From: Baffinella frigidus
Taxonomy: Eukaryota > Cryptophyceae > Cryptomonadales > Baffinellaceae
Assembly: GCA_026770585.1 (NCBI GenBank)
Contig: MU647408.1
Span: forward strand, 61,828 to 75,544
DNA: 13,717 bases
Reading direction: 5' to 3'
The notes beneath the pieces are model-generated. The model was given only the letters and a program-made list of their open reading frames with translations, ran no database searches and was not told the DNA's origin. Both the position numbers and the translations under genes were made by a program. Positions 1-6,987 of this stretch are shown here, in pieces (position 1 is the stretch's first letter; every line of letters starts with the position of its first letter).

Positions 1-139
1 CCCCCCAACGGTCTCGCGCACACTGCGTTCAGGTGAATGGCGCAGACATCCTGGTCCTGGCGCAGATGTGCAATCGCCTCAAACGCGTCTCCCTCCGCAA
101 GTGCAACCAGGTCTGACATTAGGACGTCCACCCTGCCGG

Positions 140-290
140 AATTTCATCTCGGAAGATAACTGAATCAGTTCCTCTTCAATAGGAGTTGAATAGGAGAAAT
201 TAGTTAGGGCATAGTAAATTTAATTAGGCCTCCTAATTAAATGAAAACGCTAATTAGGGAACTGATTCAGTTATCTTTCGAGATGGAATT
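140..290. mobile_element. AT-rich inverted-repeat element (MITE-like)
   Basis: The terminal arms at 140-172 and 258-290 are 33 bp long and match as reverse complements at 31 of 33 positions (core AGATAACTGAATCAGTTCC). The 85-bp interior is much richer in A and T than the flanks and carries no coding frame. The size and structure fit a non-autonomous terminal-inverted-repeat element. No clear target duplication is visible, so the exact ends are approximate. Confidence 0.7.
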
Positions 291-303
291 AGGGCGTCCG
301 CCC

Positions 304-521
304 CACGCCAGGTCGTAAACTGGAATTTCAGTTATAAGTCGTGTGTTGTCAATTTGATACCACGGACATGGAAAGGATGATTTTTGGGAGAGGGAGGACG
401 TGCAAAGGACGAACCGTCGCATGTCACCAGGTCAGTACGTACCATTTAGTACCACGAAACGAGCCGTTGCGTTCTGAAACTCCCGTTTACGACCTGCCGT
501 GGCTTACGGAGTCAGAGCGTC
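304..521. repeat. Diverged duplicated block, copy 1
   Basis: This stretch aligns with 1906-2094 through a series of shared words: CACGCCAG, ATAAGTCGTGT/ACAAGTCGTGT, ATGGAAAGGA/GTGGAAAGGA, TTAGTACCACG, GCGTTCTGAAA, and CTGCCGTGG/CTGGCGTGG. There are indels between them. The similarity is old and not coding. Shorter pieces of the same block recur at 2424-2490 and 3082-3245. Confidence 0.6.
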
Positions 522-650
522 CACCACTGCGGAATTAGAGCCTCCACCCTTGCTAAATCAGGGCGTCCAACCTTCCTTGGCCTGAAACACGCCTCCCTCC
601 GCACGTGCACTCAGGAGACGGCCTAACTCCGGCGTCGCCCCAATCACATG

Positions 651-777
651 GGGAAACGGTTTTATTTTAGAACTTTTGATTCAATGAAAATTACTACACG
701 AATGCTTTAATATTACTAGTAAAACTCGTTATGTGTAGTAAATTTCATTGCCAGCAAGCAAATTAAAACTGTTTCCC
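651..777. mobile_element. Inverted-repeat element, family G copy 1
   Basis: The outer ends GGGAAACGGTTTTA and TTAAAACTGTTTCCC are imperfect reverse complements. The inner arms at 682-699 and 733-750 (CAATGAAAATTACTACAC and GTGTAGTAAATTTCATTG) differ at one position. The whole 127 bp can fold back on itself. A second copy lies at 896-1026, which shows that it is a mobile or duplicated unit rather than a chance hairpin. Confidence 0.65.
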
Positions 778-895
778 TGTGAAATCCCGGCATTCCGTAT
801 CACCCTAACGTGGTGCATACCGCAGCACCCTCGTATGAGACACTTCTCCCTCCGCGGGTACAGCGGTCTCATCCGGGAACAGGTTCGATTTTCAA

Positions 896-1026
896 TGGAA
901 ACACCTGTAATGTATAAACTTGAATTCAATCAAAATTACCACACGTTTTCTTTAATATTACTCATAAAGATCGCGTGCTGTGTAGTAAATTTCGTTGAAC
1001 CAATTTCATAAACTACAACTGTTTCA
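896..1026. mobile_element. Inverted-repeat element, family G copy 2
   Basis: This copy shares the layout of the one at 651-777: outer TGGAAAC / GTTTCA, inner CAATCAAAATTACCACAC / GTGTAGTAAATTTCGTTG, and the central word CTTTAATATTACT. It is more degraded. A half copy (GTGTAGTAACTTTCGTGA) can also be seen at 6353-6370. Confidence 0.6.
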
Positions 1027-1338
1027 ATATGAATTCTATGAAACCGGAATGTCAAAACGGGATGACGGCCCCGATGAAATCTGGTACGGAGTCTCGCCTG
1101 GCACATCTGGTACGGAGTCTCACCTGGCGCACGTCTCCCTCCGCACGTGCGCTGAGGTAGAAGGGTTGCTCGAAGATGCAGACACGTCCAGCCCTAGGGT
1201 TCCACAGAGGGCAAATTCCTGGGGGCGGAGGACCCCCCAATCCCTCACCACTTAGCAGCCACCGGGGGCTTTACGGATACAGTCCATCTCAACGATTTGC
1301 ACTAGGATTGTATCCATTGTCCTGAAACCTAACCGGAA

Positions 1339-1362
1339 TTTCGCCTTGAATTCAAGGCGAAA
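1339..1362. repeat. 24-bp perfect palindrome
   Basis: The 24 bases are exactly self-complementary, centred on GAATTC, with arms TTTCGCCTTGAA. No gene lies nearby. It could form a cruciform or be the junction of a small inverted duplication. Confidence 0.7.
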
Positions 1363-1461
1363 AGGAACTCGGCCGCTTCTAAGGGGAGTAGCGAGCAGGT
1401 CAAGCCGTGTATTGATTACAGAAAACAGACACCGGCCGATGTCGGAGCAACCGTGTTCTTA

Positions 1462-1562
1462 TCCCTTAAGTGGCCATGCCGTCAAATGTGACGGCCAAGA
1501 GGTCATAGGCAGGTCCTAGGGCCCTACGGTAGGGCGTATGAGCCTACTGGCCACTTGAGGGA
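1462..1562 (-). mobile_element. Family B foldback element, copy B1
   Basis: This 101-bp element has ends TCCCTTAAGTGGCCA and TGGCCACTTGAGGGA, with TA directly outside both ends (1460-1461 and 1563-1564). The interior carries the family signature CCTACGGTAGGGCGTATGAGCCTACT, read here in reverse orientation. It also has a small internal stem of its own (GCCGTCA / TGACGGC). The TA target and size match Tc1/mariner-type (Stowaway-like) MITEs. Confidence 0.85.
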
Positions 1563-1616
1563 TAGCCCAGATACCCCTGTAGTACGACCCCTGCCGCAGC
1601 CCTAACGCCTACCGTG

Positions 1617-1833
1617 CAGGGGTACCTCGCTCATAACAAGGGCACCCCCCCACGACCCTACAGTAGCCTTATCTATCCCTGAAGTGGCGAGCAGGCGCAT
1701 ACGCCCTACCGTAGGGCCCTAGGACCTGCCTATGACCTCTCTGGGGTCAATTTTGACCCTTTGGCCACTTAAGGGATAGTCCTACGGTGGTTCTGGGAGG
1801 GGGGGGCGGCTCCTTATGAGCGAGGTACCCGTG
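1617..1833 (+). mobile_element. Family A foldback element, copy A1 (interrupted by B2)
   Basis: The left end CAGGGGTACCTCGCTCATAA and right end TTATGAGCGAGGTACCCGTG are the family A termini. The body is split by the family B element at 1676-1776; removing that element and one TA leaves about 114 bp, the normal family length. The flanking dinucleotides are TG and CA rather than TA, suggesting mutation. A stray right end (TACCCCTGTA) lies just upstream at 1572-1581. Confidence 0.8.
1676..1776 (+). mobile_element. Family B foldback element, copy B2, nested in A1
   Basis: The element is 101 bp with ends TCCCTGAAGTGG and CCACTTAAGGGA, and TA on both sides (1674-1675 and 1777-1778). The family interior CATACGCCCTACCGTAGGGC is intact. 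The variable internal stem here is GGGTCAA / TTGACCC. Its place inside A1 shows that B inserted after A. Confidence 0.85.
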
Positions 1834-1905
1834 CAGTCCCAACCCGTGTGCTGATTCCGCTGAAGTCGAGGAGTTGTCCCATCAACTCGCGTGCTTCGTT
1901 CTGGC

Positions 1906-2094
1906 CACGCCAGTTCACAAGTTGCGAATCTCAGATACAAGTCGTGTTTTGATTTGTACCAGGGTTTTCGGACGCAGGTAAAAGCCCGGACGTGGAAAGG
2001 ACGAGGAGCTGCGTTGCACCGCAAAGCGCACACTCGTTAGTACCACGGAACCAAACGTCGCGTTCTGAAATTCCCACGTGTGCCCTGGCGTGGC
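1906..2094. repeat. Diverged duplicated block, copy 2
   Basis: This is the partner of 304-521. The best-preserved words are AAGTCGTGT, GTGGAAAGGACGA, TTAGTACCACG and GCGTTCTGAAA. Its right part (CCCACGTGTGCCCTGGCGTGG) recurs in shortened form near 2448 and 3110. No open frame is shared by the copies, so I regard it as non-coding. Confidence 0.55.
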
Positions 2095-2123
2095 CAGGTG
2101 GATGACACTGGCGTTCCTTAGGA

Positions 2124-2180
2124 CGAATCCCTGGCCACTTATGGCGTGAAAAGTGGACCGCCCTAAGTGGATTACATGGG
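2124..2180. repeat. 57-bp direct repeat, copy 1
   Basis: The block begins CGAATCCCTGGCCACTTATG and ends GTGGATTACATGGG. It recurs nearly identically at 2330-2385, with one internal change (GAAAAG to GACAAG). A weaker third copy (AATCCCTGGCTACTTATGAC) lies at 6207-6244. In both strong copies a family A left end begins exactly at the TTACA of its 3' end. Confidence 0.75.
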
Positions 2181-2291
2181 TTGCTCGAAAATAAGGACAC
2201 GCAGCGCCCCTAGTGTGGTGCTATGCTCCTAGGATTAGCCCTACTGTAGGAGCCTAAGGCTGTGCGTGTCCTGTTTCACGAGTAACCCCTG
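2175..2291. mobile_element. Family A foldback element, copy A2 (variant)
   Basis: The element is 117 bp with TA on both sides (2173-2174 and 2292-2293). The ends are CATGGGTTGCTCG and CGAGTAACCCCTG. Unlike the common form, its inner arms read AGGACACGCA on the left and TGCGTGTCCT on the right, so both arms carry the same departure from the family consensus. A half copy of this variant lies at 1162-1203. Confidence 0.75.
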
Positions 2292-2329
2292 TACTCTCGA
2301 CAGGTGCATCACTCTCTCGTTCATTAATG

Positions 2330-2395
2330 CGAATCCCTGGCCACTTATGGCGTGACAAGTGGACCGCCCTAAGTGGATTACAGGGGTACCTCGCG
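2330..2395. repeat. Direct repeat copy 2 with a stray family A left end
   Basis: Positions 2330-2385 repeat 2124-2180. The following TACAGGGGTACCTCGC (2380-2395) is a family A left terminus with no body or right end behind it. The A element was therefore lost or truncated here, or only the end was copied along with the duplicated block. Confidence 0.65.
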
Positions 2396-2423
2396 TGTTT
2401 CCCGGGCAAGAACCACAGTTACT

Positions 2424-2490
2424 CTTCGATGGGCCTGGAAATGGTATTCTCACGTGTGCCCTTGCGTGGGCAGGTGGCGAGATTGATAAT
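2424..2490. repeat. Duplicated block, copy 3
   Basis: The words GATGGGCCTGGAAA, ACGTGTGCCC and GTGGGCAGGTGG match 3082-3245 in the same order; there the block is interrupted by a family A element. The translation is not shared between copies, so a coding explanation is unlikely. Confidence 0.6.
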
Positions 2491-2612
2491 GTGTTGCCAA
2501 ACAACCAGCGTCAGCGCCGCACATGCTGTGCCACTACTGTACCCCGTGTCGGCCGCTCACACGAGCATTTTCCGGATGGGTTCTAACTCCACCTCCTTCG
2601 TCCGGACGAGAC

Positions 2613-2789
2613 TACCACGCAAGAGTGTAGGGCAGAGTGGCCTGCAGGAGAAATAGCCAGATCTGGCTATTTTGAAAAGTTCATAAGTCAACATTCTCCG
2701 CCGAGAAAAATTAAAATTTTGGAAAGTTGATACAAATTCCGTGTGAACTGACTTGTTTTCCCAGGTCGGTCTTACACTCTTGCGTGGTA
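2613..2789. repeat. 177-bp inverted-repeat unit with inner palindrome
   Basis: Perfect 17-bp arms, TACCACGCAAGAGTGTA at 2613-2629 and its reverse complement at 2773-2789, bracket an AT-rich stretch. That stretch contains a 22-bp perfect palindrome at 2651-2672 (AAATAGCCAGA / TCTGGCTATTT). This could be another MITE family or an inverted duplication. No coding sequence was recognised. Confidence 0.6.
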
Positions 2790-2840
2790 ACCGGGCAGGT
2801 GGACAACGCTGTGATCGCTCGGTTAAGTCCTTGACATTAT

Positions 2841-3011
2841 TTTAACTCCCACCATAGGCGGACACTGCATTTTAACTCCCACTATAGGCGGACACTGCAT
2901 TTTAACTCCCACCATAGGCGGACACTGCATTTTAACTCCCACTATAGGCGGACACTGCATTTTAACTCCCACCATAGGCGGACACTTTAACTCCCACCAT
3001 AGGCGGACACT
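2841..3011. repeat. 30-bp tandem array, six copies
   Basis: The unit begins TTTAACTCCCACCATAGGCG and ends GACACTGCAT. Five copies start at 2841, 2871, 2901, 2931 and 2961, followed by a shortened register and a last copy from 2986. One position alternates C, T, C, T, C through the first five copies, so the array grew as a 60-bp dimer. The period is a multiple of three, which produces an open frame of 10-residue repeats on the minus strand, but nothing else supports a gene. There are no spacers, so this is not a CRISPR. Confidence 0.9.
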
Positions 3012-3081
3012 CCACCTTACCTGCAGAAAAGGCATGCTTCCTTTCGGATCACATCAGGCCCCCCCCGGTGCAGAACTTGAC

Positions 3082-3245
3082 TCTTGGATGGGCCTGGAAA
3101 CGAAACTCTGACGTGTGCCCTGGCCTCCTCCTACCACCCTACAGTAGGGCTATGCATAGGGCCCTATGGTGGTCCTGGAGGGGGGGCGCTTTCTTATTCG
3201 CGAGTAACCTCTGTACTCTCGTGGGCAGGTGGACGAAACAGTGAT
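3082..3245. repeat. Duplicated block, copy 4, interrupted by A3
   Basis: The left part (GATGGGCCTGGAAACG to ACGTGTGCCCTGGCC) and right part (GTGGGCAGGTGG) match 2424-2490. Between them sits a family A body at 3132-3213. The block downstream of A3 (TACTCTCG) is also found downstream of A2 at 2292, so element and flank were probably copied together. Confidence 0.55.
3132..3213 (+). mobile_element. Family A foldback element, copy A3 (left end missing)
   Basis: The loop sequence CCACCCTACAGTAGGGCTAT and the right arm GGGGGGCGCTTTCTTATTCG, ending CGAGTAACCTCTG before TA (3214-3215), belong to family A. The first 30 or so bases, including the CAGGGG terminus, are absent. Confidence 0.75.
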
Positions 3246-3298
3246 AGCGGCACTGCGGGCCCGCGACATCCTCGTCGACTAGCCTCACAATACCTCTA

Positions 3299-3415
3299 CA
3301 GGGATACCTCGACTACAAGAAAACGCCTCCCCGTAGGACCCTACAGTAGGCCTATGCCTAGGGCTCTATGGTCGTCCTAGGGGGGTGACGTTTTCTTGTA
3401 ATCGAGGTACCCCTG
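3299..3415 (+). mobile_element. Family A foldback element, copy A4
   Basis: This complete 117-bp copy has TA at 3297-3298 and 3416-3417. Both arms share unusual changes: the left reads CCTCGACTACAAGAAAACG and the reverse complement of the right reads CCTCGATTACAAGAAAACG, while most copies have CTCGCTCATAAGAAACCG. The arms therefore match each other better than they match the family. Confidence 0.9.
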
Positions 3416-3493
3416 TACTTTATTCCACACGTAAGGGGATCCTCTTGAGAGAGATTTCCCCCGAAAGAGGCTCATGTCTCATGTCTACATATA

Positions 3494-3593
3494 ACCCTTA
3501 AGTGCCCAGTAGGCTCATACGCCCTACCGTAGGGCCCTAGGACCAGCCTAGGACCTCAGGCCCCCAAATTTGGAGGCCTGGTCACTTAAGGGA
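3494..3593 (+). mobile_element. Family B foldback element, copy B3
   Basis: The copy is about 100 bp with ends ACCCTTAAGTGCCCAG and CTGGTCACTTAAGGGA, TA on the left and TC on the right. The family core CATACGCCCTACCGTAGGGC is present. The variable internal stem is CAGGCCCCCAAA / TTTGGAGGCCTG, with one mismatch. Confidence 0.85.
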
Positions 3594-3680
3594 TCAACGG
3601 CTTGTTATCCCGCCCGAGGCGGGCCCTTCCAGGACTACGTCCGCACATAGCCCCTACTGTCTCTGCCGATTTCCCAAGTA

Positions 3681-3780
3681 TCCCTTAAGTGACCAGTAGG
3701 CTCATACGCCCTACCGTAGGGCCCTAGGACCTGCCTTGGGCTTCCACGAGCGATTATTCGCCAGTTGGTCACTTAAGGGA
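3681..3780 (+). mobile_element. Family B foldback element, copy B4, abutting A5
   Basis: This 100-bp copy has TA on both sides (3679-3680 and 3781-3782). Its terminal 14 bases are perfect inverted repeats (TCCCTTAAGTGACC / GGTCACTTAAGGGA). The variable internal stem is weak here (GCGA / TCGC). It sits directly against the left end of A5, whose first CA is missing, so one of the two inserted at the boundary TA of the other. Confidence 0.85.
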
Positions 3781-3782
3781 TA

Positions 3783-3899
3783 GGGGTGCCTCGCTCGTAA
3801 GAAAGCGCCCGCCCCCTAGGACCACCGTAGGGCCCTAGGCATAGGCCTGCTGTAGGGTCCTAGGGGGGGGGGGGGTTCTTATGAGCGAGGTACCCCTGT
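3783..3899 (-). mobile_element. Family A foldback element, copy A5
   Basis: The left end GGGGTGCCTCGCTCGTAAG and right end TTCTTATGAGCGAGGTACCCCTG enclose the reversed loop (CCACCGTAGGGCCCTAGGCA). A run of more than a dozen G occupies the right arm. Four bases downstream a second left end begins (CAGAGGTGCCTCGCTCAT, 3903-3920) with no body behind it. Confidence 0.8.
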
Positions 3900-3922
3900 G
3901 AACAGAGGTGCCTCGCTCATGC

Positions 3923-4677
3923 TCGGAAAGAGACACTTGTGCATACATGGCGGTCGTGGTGGTGTTAATAAAGGTCTCTCTCCGTATCTGGCGCGTGGTC
4001 ATTCACACCAGGCTACGTTCGCATGCCAACACAATCAATCGACGTTTTAGGGGTTTGTGGGAAAGCCTGCACGGAAAGCGTGCAGGTACGTGACCAATTG
4101 CTGACTTTCAGGAGGGTGGGGTAGCAGGCGTTTTGTGTGGTAACATGATGTTCCCCCACTCCTCCGTAAAATCTGAGACCACATTTGCACAACACAATTG
4201 AAAGTTGGTTCACAAATGTGGTCTCAGATTTCACGGATGAGTGGGGGAACACCTTCAAAAACGGCCCGCCGTCAGTTTCACCTGACCCAGTCGGGTGAAG
4301 TAAAGGGCCCCTTCCGGGGGCCCTCCCTTCCGGGGGCCCTTCCGGGTCCTTCCGGAAGAAAAAAGAAGTTTTCCTCCACGTTTGCCACCCATTCGAAGGG
4401 GATATCGACAACATTTGATCTGCTATCCCACCCTCACTTTCAGCGTGTTTCCTGGGCCATACATGCAACAATACAATAACTGACTTAGGAATCTTTTCAC
4501 AAAAATAACCTCTTGTGGATGCGTTTCTCCGAAACCGCGAAATCCTCGTCTTTCTCCGGAACCGCAAAATCCTCGAATAGCCAGGTAGTAGGTGTGAGAG
4601 CGTTTTGTCGTACCATTCAAGGCTTACTCGTGAGTGTAATCAAGAGGATAAGAACGACCGACCGACCAACCGTCGAC
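3923..4677. other. Intergenic stretch without recognised gene
   Basis: A long minus-strand open frame (4013-4567) exists, but part of it is the hairpin at 4150-4250 and part is a GC-rich repeat; it shows no recognisable motif. Other contents are a small stem CCTGCAC / GTGCAGG at 4066-4086, a GC repeat around CTTCCGGGGGCCCT at 4307-4355, and a short duplicated CGAAATCCTCG/GCAAAATCCTCG pair with CTCCGGAACCGC near 4525-4575. Confidence 0.5.
4150..4250. repeat. 101-bp hairpin with 38-bp arms
   Basis: The left arm (4150-4187) and right arm (4213-4250) are reverse complements with two mismatches, ending GTTCCCCCACTC / GAGTGGGGGAAC and meeting at CCACATTTG / CAAATGTGG. The loop is 25 bases. A transcript would fold into a near-perfect stem of microRNA-precursor size. 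A foldback transposon is an equally good reading, but no second copy or target duplication is visible in the window. Confidence 0.7.
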
Positions 4678-4696
4678 TACAGGGGTACCTCGCTTA

Positions 4697-4796
4697 TCCC
4701 TTAAGTGGTGGAAAGGCGAATATTCGCCCTAACTCGCCCTAGGCAGGTCCTAGGGCCCTACCGTAGGGCGTATGAGCCTACTCGCCACTTAAGGGT
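4697..4796 (-). mobile_element. Family B foldback element, copy B5, nested in A6
   Basis: The copy is 100 bp with TA at 4695-4696 and 4797-4798, and ends TCCCTTAAGTGG / CCACTTAAGGGT. It lies in reverse orientation, as shown by CCTACCGTAGGGCGTATGAG. The variable internal stem is the perfect palindrome GGCGAATATTCGCC. Confidence 0.85.
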
Positions 4797-4849
4797 TACG
4801 AAACCAACCCCCCCTAAGACCCTACAGCAGACCTTCGCCTAAGACCCTA

Positions 4850-4950
4850 TCCCGTAAGTGACCAGTATGCCCATACGCCCTACGGTAGGGCCCTAGGACC
4901 TGCTTAGGACCTCTTGGCCGACAAATTTGGCGGCATGGGCACTTGAGGGA
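4850..4950 (+). mobile_element. Family B foldback element, copy B6, nested in A6
   Basis: The copy is 101 bp with TA at 4848-4849 and 4951-4952. The ends are TCCCGTAAGTGACC and GGGCACTTGAGGGA. The variable internal stem is GCCGACAAA / TTTGGCGGC, with one mismatch. It is the second B insertion in the same A copy. Confidence 0.85.
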
Positions 4951-4975
4951 TAGTGGTCCTAGGGGGGGTTGCGGC

Positions 4976-5283
4976 ACAGAGCCCCGGAACAACCTTCGCT
5001 ACCAGATGAGACCCCGCTTGGAAGGAGAGAGGCCGCAGAGGCCAAGGCCCGACGCACAAGCGAGACCAAAAATACCTTCATTCGTCAACTGCCGAGGCTC
5101 GTCACCTGTCCTACTCGTCAACTGCTGAGGCTCGTCACCTGTCCTACCGAGGCTCACAACGAGCCTCTGCACTGGAGAGCTAAACGCGATCCGAAAGCAA
5201 AAATGCTTTCTCCGCCGTCCTTTCTACGGAAGGGCGTGTCGTGGGCATATGTTGGGAGCATTTAAAACTTCAAGGACCTAAAA
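4976..5283 (+). repeat. Family C interspersed repeat, longest copy
   Basis: The copy runs from ACAGAGCCCCGGAAC to the tail CAAGGACCTAAAACG. Pieces recur at 6696-6846, 7316-7410, 8351-8483, 8782-9003 and 13442-13507, in both orientations. A 33-bp tandem duplication (5081-5113 and 5114-5146) lies inside. One frame stays open through the first 260 bases and encodes ITCPTEAH-, PLHWRA- and DPKAK-like peptides that also appear in other copies. It could be a SINE, a fragment of a larger retroelement, or a decayed gene family. No tRNA-like promoter boxes were identified. Confidence 0.75.
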
Positions 5284-5564
5284 CGTCATTGAACTTACGA
5301 CGTCGAACAATACACGTCATGCGTCCAGAGAGGGAAGTTCCTGTCATGACTCAACGTTAAGTCGACTGGCGGAATCCAAGTTTGCAAAAAGTAAACTGGG
5401 CTTTTGAAAGTCAAGTGACGGCAAGACCTGACGTCTTTTTGGTGTGAAAAGTCTCCCGGCCCGGCCCGGGCTCTTATTTCGATTATTCCGATTTGTGTCC
5501 CCCGATTTGTCAAATACGGAGATCCTCTTCAATAAATCAGAATAATCGGAATAATCGGGCCCTC
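5284..5564. other. Intergenic stretch with an inverted repeat
   Basis: No gene was recognised. The stretch contains an inverted repeat with 14-bp arms CGATTATTCCGATT (5480-5493) and AATCGGAATAATCG (5544-5557), and a GC palindrome CCCGGCCCGGCCCGGGC near 5455-5471. The arms of the first may be the remains of another foldback element. Confidence 0.5.
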
Positions 5565-5566
5565 TA

Positions 5567-5678
5567 CAGGGGTACCTCGCTCATGGGAAAGCGCCCCCCA
5601 TAGAAACATCATAGGGGCCAAGGCGTAGGCTTACTGTAGGGTTCTAGGGGGCAGTTTCTTATGAGCGAGGTACCCCTG
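5567..5678 (-). mobile_element. Family A foldback element, copy A7
   Basis: This complete copy of 112 bp has TA on both sides (5565-5566 and 5679-5680). The ends are CAGGGGTACCTCGCTCATGG and CTTATGAGCGAGGTACCCCTG; the first and last 18 bases or so pair perfectly. Confidence 0.9.
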
Positions 5679-5680
5679 TA

Positions 5681-6026
5681 GACTTCCACCTTGCTGCTAA
5701 CGCCAGTGGCTGCGCTTGAAAGAGTGGGAGCTCTTTGTGAATGTGCGAAGTTGATACCCACCCCACGTAGCGGACTTTGAAGGGATTTTGTAAATAACCC
5801 ATATGCGATAAGACATGTATGTCTTATCGCGTATGGTCGTATACGACCCTACGGTAGACAATACCGCAGAAACACAGGGGGGTTTCTACGGAACAGGTAA
5901 CGGAAAGGTGGCCTGATTCTGGCAAAAAATCCCGCTATGTGGGGAGCCGCTACAGTGCGTACTCGCGAACAATGACAGGCATCGTCCCTAAGGGGGTCCC
6001 AGCCCCCGAGGAGCAGGCCTACCGTA
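5681..6026. other. Intergenic stretch holding a 38-nt palindrome
   Basis: No gene was recognised. A near-perfect palindrome occupies 5799-5836, with 18-bp arms, one mismatch and a two-base centre; the core is CGATAAGACAT / ATGTCTTATCG. A second perfect 14-bp palindrome follows at once (GGTCGTATACGACC, 5835-5848). The rest is unique sequence of ordinary composition. Confidence 0.6.
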
Positions 6027-6142
6027 CAGGGGTACCTCGCTCATCCGAAACCGTCATTCCTAGGACCCTACAGCAGGCCTGTGCCTAGGGACCTATGGTG
6101 GTCCTAGGGGGGAAGCGGTTTCTTATCAGCGAGGTACACCTG
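6027..6142 (+). mobile_element. Family A foldback element, copy A8
   Basis: This complete copy of 116 bp has TA at 6025-6026 and 6143-6144. The ends are CAGGGGTACCTCGCTCATCC and AGCGAGGTACACCTG. The loop is in the forward orientation (GACCCTACAGCAGGCCTGTG). Confidence 0.9.
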
Positions 6143-6144
6143 TA

Positions 6145-6472
6145 GGCCGCCGTAGGCCGCTATGCACCCTCCTGAGAGTGGTCCACTCACGTCACTCCTA
6201 GTTTGCTAATCCCTGGCTACTTATGACGACTAATTGGACCGCTTAAAAAAGACACCCCCACACACACGACGTGGAGTGTACAGACAAAATTCGGAAATCA
6301 GAAATCAGATGCGCCTCGGCTTCTTTTAAAACCGAGCTATTTTACGGGCATTTGTGTAGTAACTTTCGTGAGATTGATCACATAATTGCCCTAAATTAGG
6401 CCCGAAAAAAGCGGGTTTGAATCAAATGTCAAACAGGAACGCGACGAGCCAGCTGACGAGGCGTAAGGGCCC
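6145..6472. other. Intergenic stretch with repeat fragments
   Basis: No gene was recognised. The stretch holds a weak third copy of the 2124/2330 repeat (6207-6244), a repeated CAGAAATCAGA motif (also near 8740 and 9080), and a half copy of family G at 6353-6370. Confidence 0.45.
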
Positions 6473-6474
6473 TA

Positions 6475-6582
6475 TAGGGGTACCAAGAAACCGCCCAATC
6501 CCTAGGACCACCGTAGGGCCCTAGGCATAGGCCTACTGTAGGGACCTATGGGGGGGCGGTTTCTTATGAGCGAGGTACCCTG
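6475..6582 (-). mobile_element. Family A foldback element, copy A9 (left arm shortened)
   Basis: The left end reads TATAGGGGTACCAAGAAACC, lacking the TCGCTCAT segment; the right arm is complete (GGTTTCTTATGAGCGAGGTACC, CTG). The loop is reversed. The right-hand TA is missing. This deletion in one arm breaks the foldback symmetry seen in other copies. Confidence 0.85.
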
Positions 6583-6686
6583 ATCTCCCCATCGCCAAAA
6601 GGCACTCCGGCCTGGTTTTCCTCCTCAGCCCCAGTGTGCCGCTTCGCGAGCGCTCCGCCCGCCGCTTTTTCTGCCATCCGTTGATC

Positions 6687-6846
6687 GTTCCGGGGAACAG
6701 AGCCCCGGAACGACCTTCGCTACCAGATGAGACCCCGCTTAGGAGGAGAGAGGCCGCGCCGGTCAAGGCCCGACACACAAGCGAGAGAGAACTTACCTTC
6801 ATTAGTCAACCATTGAGGCTCATCACCTGTCCGACCGAGGCTCACA
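6687..6846 (+). repeat. Family C interspersed repeat, 5' half, with leading hairpin
   Basis: Positions 6696-6846 match 4976 onwards (CCCCGGAACGACCTTCGC to CCGACCGAGGCTCACAAC). At its start a perfect 9-bp stem GTTCCGGGG / CCCCGGAAC (6687-6695 and 6703-6711) spans the junction. The copy stops at a stray family A right end, CCCCTGTA (about 6847-6855). The same frame as in the longest copy is open. Confidence 0.7.
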
Positions 6847-6987
6847 ACCCCTGTATCAGCCCGTCGAGACGCAAGGGCCCTAGCAGCCCGCGACCACTCC
6901 TGAGGGTGTGGGGGAGGGAGAGAACGTCTCGCCCGCTAGGCCCCCCACCTAGGACCACCACAAGGCCTTACCTTCCTGTACTTTGCT

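Larger units (their letters stand above)
1..1255. other. Gene-less repeat-derived leader region
   Basis: I see no supportable gene here; the short open frames have no start context, codon pattern or recognisable motif. The stretch holds three AT-rich inverted-repeat elements (listed separately), one arm of the diverged duplicated block, and a dispersed motif close to CTCCCTCCGCACGTGC, seen near 90-104, 593-608, 847-860 and 1135-1150. A fragment at about 1162-1203 (GGGTTGCTCGAAGATG, then GACACGTCCAGCCC) resembles the left half of the family A variant at 2175-2291. This looks like old, degraded intergenic DNA. Confidence 0.6.
4680..4971 (+). mobile_element. Family A foldback element, copy A6, carrying two B insertions
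   Basis: The left end CAGGGGTACCTCGCTTA follows TA at 4678-4679. The body is split by B5 (4697-4796) and B6 (4850-4950); the remaining parts read ACGAAACCAACCCCCCCTAA, GACCCTACAGCAGACC and GTGGTCCTAGGGGGGGTTGC in normal family order. The right terminus is lost where the family C repeat begins at 4976. Confidence 0.8.

Noticed and set aside
2841-3011. CRISPR array
   Set aside because: The repeats are contiguous with no spacers, and the host appears to be a eukaryote.
2823-3035. Minus-strand frame of 10-residue repeats
   Set aside because: It is explained fully by the 30-bp tandem array, whose period is a multiple of three.
4066-4086. Bacterial-type intrinsic terminator (CCTGCAC / GTGCAGG stem)
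   Set aside because: There is no T run after the stem and no bacterial gene upstream; the context is eukaryotic repeat DNA.
4013-4567. 184-codon open frame, minus strand
   Set aside because: It includes both arms of the 4150-4250 hairpin and the GC-rich repeat at 4307-4355; no recognisable domain.
5455-5471. CpG-type promoter at a CCCGGCC repeat
   Set aside because: It is a short GC palindrome only, with no gene downstream and a family A element 100 bases away.
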